NCBI GenBank assembly: GCA_030611115.1
Contig: JAUWQK010000082.1
Coordinates: forward strand, 1-6,823
Length of the DNA: 6,823 nt
DNA from: Deltaproteobacteria bacterium
GTDB taxonomy: Bacteria; Desulfobacterota; Desulfobacteria; Desulfobacterales; ETH-SRB1
Reading direction: 5' to 3'
Below the pieces are notes generated by a model, which saw only the letters and a program-made list of their open reading frames with translations, ran no database searches and had not been told where the DNA came from. Shown in pieces: positions 1-6,602 of this stretch. The stretch's first letter is position 1, and each line of letters begins with the position of its first letter. The translations under genes and the position numbers were made by a program.

Positions 1-108
1 AGGAATATATAAAATGGTAGCATTCCTTAACTTTAGGCACTTATGTTCAGTAATTACAAAATGTTAAGTCGTTTGGGAAACTTTTATTAACGGTTTTATG
101 TTTTCATC

Positions 109-143
109 AACCGTGAACTGTAAACTGTTAACCGTAAACCGTT
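109..143. repeat. Five-copy degenerate heptamer tandem array downstream of trpS
   Basis: Five adjacent 7-bp units fit the plus-strand consensus AACYGTD without any break in period. The array lies 4 bp beyond the trpS stop codon in the direction of trpS transcription. Short degenerate heptamer tandems are known between genes in several bacteria, for example the STRR elements of cyanobacteria, but this exact consensus is not one I recognise. A partial extra inverted match (ACGGTT at 90-95 against AACCGT at 109-114) could form a 6-bp stem. No T-tract follows on the minus strand, so I do not call a terminator. Confidence 0.7.
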
Positions 144-147
144 TTAC

Positions 148-1134
148 TTATACTTTAACTACCGACTTTACCTCTTCCATGGTTTTCTGAGCAATTTTTC
201 TTGCCTTGCTGCTTCCTGCCGCAAAAATTTCGTCAAGAAGTTCGGGCTTGCCTTCATAATACTCTCTTTTTCCGCGAATAGGTTCAAGCGCTCTGATGAG
301 ATTTTTTGCCATTATCTTCTTGCATTCAACGCAGCCTATCCCGGCAGTGCGGCATTCTTCATTTACAGTATCCACTGTTGTTTTGTCGCTGTATAGCTTG
401 TGGAATTCAAAAACATTGCATACTTCGGGATTGCCGGGATCGTTTTTTCTTGCCCGCTGAGGATCAGTAATCATTCTTGATACCTTGGAGCTTATATCGT
501 CAGACTTTTCAAATAAATAAATAGCATTATTATAGCTCTTGCTCATTTTGCGACGATCAAGACCAAGTATTTTAGGCGTTTTGGTTAAAATGGCTTCAGG
601 CTCAGGGAAGACCTTACCGTATAAATAGTTGAAGCGCCGGGCGATTTCCCGTGTAATTTCAACATGGGGAACCTGGTCCACCCCAACCGGCACGCCAAAT
701 GCCTTGTAGATTATGATATCCGCAGCCTGCAGCACCGGGTAACCCAAAAAACCAAAGGTGGAAAGGTCTTTGTTGCTCAACTGCACAATCTGGTCTTTGT
801 AGGTTGGGTTGCGCTCAAGCCATGGCACCGGAGTTATCATGGAAAGAATAAGAAAAAGTTCTGCGTGTTCTTTTATATGTGACTGGACAAACAAAGTGCA
901 TTTCTCCGGCGACAACCCGACACTCAACCAGTCTATCATCATGTTTCTCACATTGGCAGCTATGGAACTCGTATCCTCATAGTCACTGGTTAATGCATGC
1001 CAGTCTGCAATGAAGAAAAAACAATCATATTGCTCCTGTAATTCAATCCAGTTCGAGAGAGCGCCGTGTAAATTGCCGAGGTGGAGCGGCCCCGTTGGCC
1101 GCATCCCGCTCAAAATACGTTTTTTCTGACTCAT
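148..1134 (-). CDS. trpS: Tryptophanyl-tRNA synthetase (TrpRS), probable Fe-S type
   Basis: This cytoplasmic class I aminoacyl-tRNA synthetase charges tRNA-Trp with tryptophan using ATP. The HIGH-type signature reads PLHLGN at residues 16-21 and the second class I signature KMSKS is at 196-200. The 328-residue length is normal for bacterial TrpRS. I chose the ATG at 1132-1134 because a GGAG Shine-Dalgarno sequence (1141-1144) sits 6 nt upstream. The frame can be extended four codons to a TTG at 1146, but that start would lie on the Shine-Dalgarno sequence itself. Cysteines at residues 239, 261, 268 and 271 are spaced C-x21-C-x6-C-x2-C, very close to the 4Fe-4S motif described for Thermotoga maritima TrpRS. 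A cluster near the anticodon-binding part is therefore likely, by analogy. The gene is last in the visible housekeeping block, 344 bp beyond the M50 gene. Confidence 0.96.
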   Translation of the reverse strand: MSQKKRILSGMRPTGPLHLGNLHGALSNWIELQEQYDCFFFIADWHALTSDYEDTSSIAANVRNMMIDWLSVGLSPEKCTLFVQSHIKEHAELFLILSMITPVPWLERNPTYKDQIVQLSNKDLSTFGFLGYPVLQAADIIIYKAFGVPVGVDQVPHVEITREIARRFNYLYGKVFPEPEAILTKTPKILGLDRRKMSKSYNNAIYLFEKSDDISSKVSRMITDPQRARKNDPGNPEVCNVFEFHKLYSDKTTVDTVNEECRTAGIGCVECKKIMAKNLIRALEPIRGKREYYEGKPELLDEIFAAGSSKARKIAQKTMEEVKSVVKV

Positions 1135-1223
1135 TAACATCTCCAATACATTCAGAATACTATAGCGATTTCCAAAAATATGTTCGCTTCAGGTATAATC
1201 AAATTAAAACCATGAAAAACTCA

Positions 1224-1343
1224 CATATAAGATATCATAAAGAAAGAACTCGCCACGGATGAAAACAATAATATCGGTTCAACAAGTCCTTAACAAACAA
1301 TTACAGAATCCATGAAGGTTCTTTCTTAACGATATCTAATATG
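1224..1343 (-). repeat. Long imperfect inverted repeat / extended hairpin upstream of trpS
   Basis: The 26-nt arm at 1224-1249 matches the reverse complement of 1318-1343 at 23 of 26 positions, including uninterrupted stretches of 10 (AAGAAAGAAC) and 7 (AGATATC). Inside the 68-nt loop, 1254-1260 can pair with 1308-1314 and extend the stem. Two of the non-Watson-Crick positions (1237/1330 and 1256/1312) become G-U wobbles in a minus-strand RNA but A-C mismatches in a plus-strand RNA. The structure therefore favours the strand that carries trpS. It could be an RNA element in the M50-trpS transcript or a small palindromic repeat of mobile origin. I do not recognise the family. Confidence 0.6.
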
Positions 1344-1388
1344 CTCAAACAGTTTCCTGCTTTGAATTTGATTACACCTGAAGCTCAA

Positions 1389-1425
1389 CCACAGCCGGAT
1401 TTCTCGTTCTCATGCTCCGGCGTGG
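1389..1425. repeat. Hairpin-forming inverted repeat
   Basis: CCAC plus GCCGGA (1389-1399, with an unpaired A at 1393) pairs with TCCGGC plus GTGG (1416-1425). This gives ten base pairs around a 16-nt loop. No T-tract follows on either strand, so a standard intrinsic terminator is not supported. It lies 53 bp downstream of the M50 stop codon. Confidence 0.45.
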
Positions 1426-1436
1426 GAATGCATACC

Positions 1437-1471
1437 GATCCCTGATTCCCGACCCCTAATCCCCGATCCCT
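1437..1471. repeat. Five-copy degenerate heptamer tandem array downstream of the M50 gene
   Basis: Five contiguous 7-bp units fit the plus-strand consensus RAYYCCY, for example GATCCCT at both ends of the array. The array ends 7 bp before the M50 stop codon, so it lies immediately beyond that gene in the transcribed direction. It has the same unit length, copy number and placement as the array after trpS (109-143) but an unrelated, C-rich unit. I know of no function for it. Confidence 0.7.
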
Positions 1472-1478
1472 GCCCTTC

Positions 1479-2141
1479 CTATTTACCCAATAAAAAATTG
1501 ATCAAAGGGTTTATAACAAAAGAAATAATCTTATCTAAAGAATCCGTCATAAGAAGAAAAAATATTATTAATATGCCGAAACGCTCTAATCGCGCATATT
1601 GCCGCCTTAAATTCAAAGGCAGAAACATGGCAAATATCTTACTCCCATCCAGCGGCGGCACAGGTATCAGGTTGAAAATCGCAAGTACGCAATTAATGAT
1701 AACACTGTAACCAAGAATAAGAATTAAAACTGAAATAAAGTAACTTGACACTGAATTACTCCATAAAGTCTCCAGGCCAATCAAAAACTGAAAGAGCATG
1801 CCTGAAATAAAAGCGCAGGCAAAATTTGCCAGAACACCGGCAGAAGATACATAAATAACCCCTTTGCGATAATCTTGAAGATTAGCAAAATTTACAGGCA
1901 CCGGCTTGGCATAACCGAAAATAATGGGTGATCCTGTGAATTTCAGGATTAAGGGTAGAAGGAATGAACCAATAAAATCAAGATGTTTTATCGGGTTCAG
2001 GGTAAGTCTTCCGGCCAGCATGGCTGTATTGTCTCCCATTCTGTAAGCAACATAGCCGTGCGCCACCTCATGAATGGTCACGGCAAACAGAAGAGGAATT
2101 ATCATCGCAATTAGTTGAATTAGATCGAAGTTTTGAAACAT
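1479..2141 (-). CDS. M50 (site-2-protease-type) membrane zinc metallopeptidase
   Basis: The product is a 220-residue polytopic inner-membrane protein of peptidase family M50. The zinc-binding HExxH motif reads HEVAHG at residues 24-29. The third-ligand motif NLIPVPPLDG, with Asp165, lies in a later membrane segment. Hydrophobic segments fall near residues 8-30, 55-75, 95-125, 132-158 and 186-203, as in the short, PDZ-less M50B proteins. Such proteins are often found near trpS and segregation genes; their substrates are mostly unknown, so I give no gene symbol. The first ATG is preferred because the HEVAH motif normally lies about 20-25 residues from the start. That start lies 74 nt inside the end of the upstream nucleotidyltransferase gene, which suggests coupled translation. 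The Shine-Dalgarno sequence is weak (a GGA only 3 nt before the ATG). Confidence 0.92.
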   Translation of the reverse strand: MFQNFDLIQLIAMIIPLLFAVTIHEVAHGYVAYRMGDNTAMLAGRLTLNPIKHLDFIGSFLLPLILKFTGSPIIFGYAKPVPVNFANLQDYRKGVIYVSSAGVLANFACAFISGMLFQFLIGLETLWSNSVSSYFISVLILILGYSVIINCVLAIFNLIPVPPLDGSKIFAMFLPLNLRRQYARLERFGILIIFFLLMTDSLDKIISFVINPLINFLLGK

Positions 2142-4785
2142 ATTTCCGCGCGTAAGTCAGCTCGTCATTCAATGTTTTAAGCTTGCCGTTTAATTTTGCA
2201 TCAAGGACAGCCTGCATTATTTCCCGGTAAATTGGGCCGGACTCAAGCCCCATTGCTTTGATGTCCTTGCCGGTTATCAAGATATCTGTATATCTCAGCC
2301 GGGCAAAGTAATGAGATATGGCTTTCTTTACCGACTCCCGCTTAGTAGCCGCCATCATATAAAGGATAATCTCGGTATTAAAACCCGAAAGCCTTTTATA
2401 AACAACGCTGTTTTGAACAGGCAGATTCCGTTCAAGCCATAAAAGACATTTGTCTGCCCCAAAGCGTTCATTGCAGAAAATCCTCATGAAGCGGGGCGTT
2501 ATTTCAAACCTGGTGCAGATTCTGCCTGATATTCTTTTATTGCAAGTCCTTATAAGTGTTAGAAAATAAACGACCCACTTCATATAGGATTCTTCGATAA
2601 AAAGCAAATCATACCAGGACAATACCTTTTTTACAGAATTAAAAAGTTCAACAAGTTCTTTATTGAGTTCTATGTTAGGATGAATAATGCCAAGCAAACC
2701 ATAATCATTAAGTCTTATGATTGCGTGCGCGGGATTCTCTTCTTCAAGAATCTGGCGAAGCTCTGAAAATACCCTCTTTCCGCTGAGACGCTTGAAAAAA
2801 TTCATTTTAACCGCATTTTCAATCAGTCTTGAAGTAAGTTTGCCAATAGAAAAACTAAAACGCTGTTCAAATCTTATAGCACGAAATACACGTGTAGGAT
2901 CTTCGACAAAGCTTAAATTATGCAGTACTCTTATCGCCTTTTCCTTAATATCCTTCTGGGCAGCAAAAAAATCTATCAGTATGCCGAATTTTTCAGGGTT
3001 TAACTGAACTGCCAGGGTATTTATAGTGAAATCTCTCCGGAAAAGGTCCAGCCTGATAGAACTCATCTCAACTATCGGAAGTGCAGCGGGGAATTTGTAA
3101 TATTCCATCCGGGCTGAGGCAACATCAATCTTAAAACCGTCAGGAAATATTATAACTGCTGTTCCGAATTTGCTATATGCATTAATGCGGGCCCCAACTT
3201 TTTCGGCATATCTTTTTGCAAATGCTATACCGTCTCCTTCTATAACAATATCAAGGTCTTCATTTGATCTGTAGAGGAACAGATCACGTACAAAACCTCC
3301 TACGATAAAAGCTCCATAACCAATTTCCTCGGCGACCCTGCCAATGTCCCGTAAAATACTAAGGATACGTTCCGACAGGCGTTCATTCATGAATTTTACA
3401 ATATTTTTGGTTCTGGCCTGAATAGACCCTCTTAATGCAGGTTCAGGCAAATTCGCAGCGGTTTGTTGAGACCACCTGACCAGAATGTTGAGAAGATTGG
3501 TGCGTGTAATAATACCTACTACCTTATCGTTATCAATGACAGGAAGGATTCTCTGCTTGCTTTCAATTATTTTTTTCTGGATTTCAAAAATATCCGCATC
3601 CGGCTCAACAGTTGCCGGCTCTGTACTCATGTATTCCTTAACCGGAACGTGGTCCAGATTGTGGTAAATAGCCTTCTCAATAACCTGCCGCGTGATACAT
3701 CCCAGGAGTTCATCTTTGCCGGCTGTTTTTTCTGCAACAAGCAGCGCATTAATATTGTAGCGGGTAAGTGCGTTATTGGCATCCCTGCATGTAACATCCG
3801 GCCCTATCATGATTGGCGGCGACGACATCAGGTCTTTTGCAACCCTTTCGGGCTTGACCGTTTTATAGAGGCTTTCAAGCAGCTTATGTTCAGTCTGGGC
3901 CGGCGTCATATTCTTGATGGTCGCAGCAGCCGCAAAAGTATGTCCTCCTCCGCCAAGAAAACTAACTACCGCTCCAACATCAACCTCATCAATCCTGCTC
4001 CTTGCCACGACATAAATCTTTTCTTCCATGCGGGCTATGGCAAAAATGGCGTTGAGATTTTCCATCTTAATCATTTTCTGCACAAGAAAAGCGAAATCAG
4101 GTACGTAATTTTCAGTTGATATGACAGTAACTACTACTTCGATACCATTAATATTGTAAAAGCTTGACGCCTGAATCATATCATTTAAAAGCCCGATCTG
4201 CTCCGAGTTTATCTCTCTTGCAATCAGGTTTGAGATAATATTTAAATTCGCCCCTTTTGAGAGAAAATAAGCGGCCGCTATGAAATCTTCTTCCGTTGTG
4301 GATGGAAAATTAAAAGAGCCTGTATCTTCATATATGCCAAGGCACATAATAGTCGCCTCATCAGAAGAAATGCGGATCCCTTTCTCCCTCAGAATTCCCG
4401 TCAGTATCGATACTGTTGCGCCTGCCGGCCTGATAACCTCGTAATGCCCCTTTATATCATTTGCCATATCCGGGTGGTGATCATATATATGTATCTCCAA
4501 ATCAGATCTTTTCAGAAGAGATGAAAGCCTTCCGATACGGCCAGGCTGCCTTGTATCAACCAGCACAAGTCTCTTTACGTTTGAAAAGACTACATCTTTA
4601 ATATCCGCCATGTTAAAGAGATACGCCATTGATTTAATAAAGAAATTTCTTATATTCTTCTCCTTGGAGGCGGGAAAAACAATAAGAGAGCCGGGATACA
4701 GCTTCTGGGCTGCGAGCATTGACGCCAGCGCATCAAAGTCAGCATTAACATGGGTTGTTATAATGGTTAGATTTTTAACCGGCAC
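2068..4785 (-). CDS. DHH-CBS-polyA polymerase family tRNA nucleotidyltransferase (CCA- or A-adding enzyme)
   Basis: The 905-residue cytoplasmic protein has three modules. Residues 1-305 form a DHH/DHHA1 phosphoesterase, with metal-binding motifs D16/D18, D77, DHH at 102-104 and YEDTG at 152-156, and GGGGH at 278-282. Residues 316-440 form a pair of CBS domains, usually nucleotide sensors. Residues 485-890 form a class II nucleotidyltransferase, with GGFVRD at 496-501, catalytic DLD at 510-512, RRDFTIN at 583-589 and EDPTR at 628-632. The last module completes the 3'-CCA end of tRNAs. In genomes with split activity, the long DHH-CBS form is, as I recall, the A-adding one (Aquifex), so CC versus A specificity is left open. 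The start is GTG at 4783-4785: an in-frame stop lies at 4798-4800 and a GGA Shine-Dalgarno sequence 8 nt upstream. The last 25 or so residues overlap the M50 start and look like non-family extension. Confidence 0.93.
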   Translation of the reverse strand: MPVKNLTIITTHVNADFDALASMLAAQKLYPGSLIVFPASKEKNIRNFFIKSMAYLFNMADIKDVVFSNVKRLVLVDTRQPGRIGRLSSLLKRSDLEIHIYDHHPDMANDIKGHYEVIRPAGATVSILTGILREKGIRISSDEATIMCLGIYEDTGSFNFPSTTEEDFIAAAYFLSKGANLNIISNLIAREINSEQIGLLNDMIQASSFYNINGIEVVVTVISTENYVPDFAFLVQKMIKMENLNAIFAIARMEEKIYVVARSRIDEVDVGAVVSFLGGGGHTFAAAATIKNMTPAQTEHKLLESLYKTVKPERVAKDLMSSPPIMIGPDVTCRDANNALTRYNINALLVAEKTAGKDELLGCITRQVIEKAIYHNLDHVPVKEYMSTEPATVEPDADIFEIQKKIIESKQRILPVIDNDKVVGIITRTNLLNILVRWSQQTAANLPEPALRGSIQARTKNIVKFMNERLSERILSILRDIGRVAEEIGYGAFIVGGFVRDLFLYRSNEDLDIVIEGDGIAFAKRYAEKVGARINAYSKFGTAVIIFPDGFKIDVASARMEYYKFPAALPIVEMSSIRLDLFRRDFTINTLAVQLNPEKFGILIDFFAAQKDIKEKAIRVLHNLSFVEDPTRVFRAIRFEQRFSFSIGKLTSRLIENAVKMNFFKRLSGKRVFSELRQILEEENPAHAIIRLNDYGLLGIIHPNIELNKELVELFNSVKKVLSWYDLLFIEESYMKWVVYFLTLIRTCNKRISGRICTRFEITPRFMRIFCNERFGADKCLLWLERNLPVQNSVVYKRLSGFNTEIILYMMAATKRESVKKAISHYFARLRYTDILITGKDIKAMGLESGPIYREIMQAVLDAKLNGKLKTLNDELTYARKYVSKLRSNSTNCDDNSSSVCRDHS

Positions 4786-4818
4786 TTTAATTTTCCATTA
4801 GGTGTTGTTTTGTCTGAA

Positions 4819-4846
4819 CATATACACATATCGGTGTGTTTGTCGA
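4819..4846 (-). promoter_or_regulatory. Candidate sigma70-type promoter for the housekeeping block
   Basis: On the minus strand, TCGACA (4841-4846, 5 of 6 to the -35 consensus) is followed after 16 bp by TATATG (4819-4824, 4 of 6 to the -10 consensus). This lies about 35 bp upstream of the GTG start of the nucleotidyltransferase gene, in the only clear gap (4786-4927) between it and the restriction remnants. The spacing and match are only moderate, and the region is AT-rich enough to give such matches by chance. Confidence 0.25.
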
Positions 4847-4927
4847 GTAGTGGCACGATCTACTTTCACGCGGGTATGGCAAGAAAACCCGGGGAAACAC
4901 ACAAAGAACCTGTATTCTTTCAGTTTT

Positions 4928-5716
4928 TTACCGTGGTTCGACCCCAATTCGACTTATATCATCCAGAAACTCCGATGCCGGATCAACACCGGATATCAAA
5001 AGATTGTCCCGCGCACGGGTGCAGACAACATAAAGCAGGTGCCGTTCCGTGTTATAGACTTCTTCAAGATCTGTATCATCAGATACTGTTTCAATACGTT
5101 TTTGTGAGGGGATAATTTCATCATCACAGGCCATCACCACAACAGAACGAAACTCCAGACCTTTGGTAAGGTGCATAGTGCTAATGGAAATATGATTGCT
5201 TGTTGTTTCAATATTATCGTCCAGTACCTTAAAAGGGATGCCTGTTTTCTTAACTGCGGCAATGCCTCTTGATAATTCCGATTCGGATCGAACAAAAACA
5301 CCTACTTCATGAGGCATCAATCCCTCTTTAAGGTCAAGGTCACCAGGGTCTGTGGCCATCAGAATATAACGCATAATAACTGAAGAAGCTGTTTCAACAA
5401 TATATTGTTTTTCAGAACGCATCAATACGTCCAACCAAAAATTATTAGCAGGAACCACAGGATAATCATCAATATACATTATATAAGCCAAATTTTTTCC
5501 TGTTGAAATAATCCTATTAGCTTTAATAACTCGTTGCATCAATTCTGGATTGCTCGACCACTGTCGATCGCGAGGAGGAGTAAAATATTGTCCACAAACC
5601 TCTAATGGTTTTTCACGATGTTTAGGATTATCATGCATTGAGCATGGATTAGAGTGCTTGAATGGTCTCGAATTTTCTGGAATTAAATTGGGATTCTTCT
5701 TTTCATCACGATTCAT
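4928..5716 (-). pseudogene. In-frame chimera: later part of type III-like Mod methyltransferase fused to UvrD-like helicase C-terminus
   Basis: This open frame of 262 codons joins two unrelated proteins. Residues 1-127 match the later part of the methyltransferase that begins at 6246: KNPNLIPENSRPF, FTPPRDRQWS, a YIDDYPV/NNFW segment and ILMATDPGDL. In intact enzymes the DPGD segment leads into the AdoMet-binding motif (LDPxxGSGT), but here that motif is absent. From about residue 128 the protein becomes a superfamily I helicase C-terminus: a PHEVGVFVRS segment, motif V (STMHLTKGLEF, 179-189) and motif VI (TERHLLYVVCTRAR, 223-236), ending normally after SEFLDDI. All ATPase motifs before V are missing, so helicase activity is not expected. 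The junction at 5330-5341 carries a 6-bp tandem duplication. The ATG overlaps the upstream stop (ATGA) and has GGAAAG nearby, so translation is possible. The true gene boundary lies within the older mod gene. Confidence 0.85.
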
Positions 5717-6246
5717 TGCTTTCCGAATTCCATCTGGGAATTAAATTTGATACCATAAGGCGGATCAAAGTAGATGCATTGCACCTTCCCACGCAGGCCC
5801 TCACGTTCAGCCAATGATGCCATAACCTGTAAACTGTCGCCAAGGATCATTCGATTGGACCAGTTTGCATCGTGCTGGTAGAATTCGGTTTTTGCGCCTT
5901 CGCTTGGCAGGCCGTTAAAATCGGAAAAAAGATCCATCTGTTGTGGTACACCTGACTTTTCCTGTGTCTCGGTCTGTTTGATCAAATCATCAATCAAGAC
6001 CTTGGGATGGACTTTTTCCTGGATGTACAAAGGCGGAGCATGCACTACCAGGTCAGACCAGTCCTGGTCATCCTTTCCGTGCCAGACAAGCTGGGTGTCC
6101 AGATCGCGGTTGCGGCGTTTGTATGCGATTTGAATGGGTGCTTGCTCGTCCTTTCGCATCACGGATTGATATTCAGCAGTGGGTATGTTCTTGCGAGTTG
6201 CTTCGTCGTGTGTAATGGTTTCGACGGTTTTTTGTTTTTTAGCCAT
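5713..6246 (-). pseudogene. Truncated site-specific DNA methyltransferase (type III Mod-like), N-terminal part
   Basis: The intact family consists of beta-class N6-adenine methyltransferases that modify the recognition site of a type III-like restriction system. The visible 177 residues include the family N-terminus (THDEATRKNIPTAEYQ at 12-27), a conserved PPLYIQEKVHPKVLIDDL segment (71-88), NRMILGDSLQVM (131-142) and catalytic motif IV DPPYG (161-165) followed by KFNS. Directly after KFNS the sequence changes. The next frame reads FPDGIRKAMNRDEKKNPNL, which belongs much further along the same protein, so an internal stretch has been deleted with a frameshift near 5734-5743. The enzyme therefore lacks its middle and, downstream, its AdoMet-binding motif. 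The start is ATG at 6244-6246 with an AGG 9 nt upstream. Full-length relatives are, from memory, about 600 residues or longer. Confidence 0.85.
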
Positions 6247-6280
6247 ACGTCTTTACCTGTTTGATTCGGGTTCAAGGGTA

Positions 6281-6602
6281 TTAGGATTTCATTGCCCGTG
6301 TGGATTTGCCAAATAGAGCCTGGTCGCCTTTGCTGCGTATCAAAGCAAAATTCCGGCTGCCGCCGGCTTTCGGAGCCAAGGTCAACCATTTTGTTGACGT
6401 CAACAAAATGGTCCCCTATGGAATGACCCGATACCTCACAAGCGGTTTTGGCTTTGCTGATAACAGTGGTAAAATTGCGCCATTCCGCATAGCCGAGAAA
6501 ATGTTGTAAATCACGGGCAAGCCAAAACTCAACGCCATTCTCGGTTTGTTGGGTGTGAACCTCAAAGGTAGCAGTCAGTTCGTGGACCATATCAGTTTCC
6601 AT
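6281..6602 (-). pseudogene. dinD: DinD-like (DNA damage-inducible protein D family) gene remnant with internal deletion
   Basis: The first 82 or so residues match the N-terminus of the DinD/BRO-like family: TQQTENGVEFWLARDLQ, LGYAEWRNF, ISKAKTACEVSGH and DHFVDVNKMVDLGS. After SRRQ (about 6357) family similarity ends in this frame. The next frame then reads NFALIRSKGDQALFGKSTRAMK, a motif from the later half of the family, and stops at TAA 6281-6283. An internal piece, including the usual RYACYLIAQNGD segment, is gone with a frameshift, and the normal C-terminal tail is also missing. The unshifted frame runs on to 6159, overlapping the mod start by 88 nt with no family similarity. E. coli DinD is SOS-induced and inhibits RecA-mediated exchange; members of this longer-motif branch often sit in restriction loci, where their role is unclear. 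The start codon overlaps the endonuclease gene, with AGGA 6 nt upstream. Confidence 0.8.
6385..6412. repeat. Perfect 28-bp palindrome inside the dinD remnant
   Basis: The 14-bp half ACCATTTTGTTGAC (6385-6398) is followed without spacer by its exact reverse complement (6399-6412). The centre falls on a codon boundary of the dinD frame, so the plus strand also encodes HFVDVNKMV in register. The peptide is conserved in the DinD family, so the palindrome arises at least partly from coding constraint and codon choice. Confidence 0.85.

Larger units (their letters stand above)
1135..1478. other. Intergenic region between the M50 gene and trpS
   Basis: No credible gene is seen in these 344 bp. From the M50 side they contain a heptamer array (1437-1471), a hairpin (1389-1425), a long imperfect inverted repeat (1224-1343) and the trpS Shine-Dalgarno sequence (1141-1144). 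A weak minus-strand promoter candidate for trpS is TTGATT (1197-1202) and TATTTT (1175-1180) with a 16-bp spacer. Each element matches only 4 of 6 consensus bases, so it is a suggestion only. No T-box-like or other riboswitch consensus was recognised. Confidence 0.6.

Noticed and set aside
1..27. AGGAAT/ATTCCT inverted repeat as a terminator
   Set aside because: Only a 6-bp stem with a 15-nt loop and no T-tract, and it is cut by the window edge.
1141..1146. TTG at 1146 as the start of trpS
   Set aside because: It overlaps the GGAG Shine-Dalgarno sequence that is ideally spaced for the ATG at 1134, so the shorter form is preferred.
3463..4119. 218-codon open frame on the plus strand
   Set aside because: It lies wholly opposite the conserved DHH-CBS part of the nucleotidyltransferase gene and has no recognisable domain, so it is a shadow frame.
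4834..4903. GTGTGTTT/AAACACAC inverted pair between the helicase remnant and the nucleotidyltransferase gene
   Set aside because: 8-bp arms separated by more than 50 bp with no T-tract; likely chance in a low-complexity region.
4802..5115. Two overlapping 101-codon open frames on the plus strand
   Set aside because: They run opposite the helicase remnant and the promoter gap. Both are cysteine/histidine-rich without family features, and neither has a Shine-Dalgarno sequence that stands out.
6300..6509. Plus-strand open frame containing the HFVDVNKMV peptide
   Set aside because: The peptide appears only because the DNA is palindromic there; the rest of the frame has no similarity to the DinD family.
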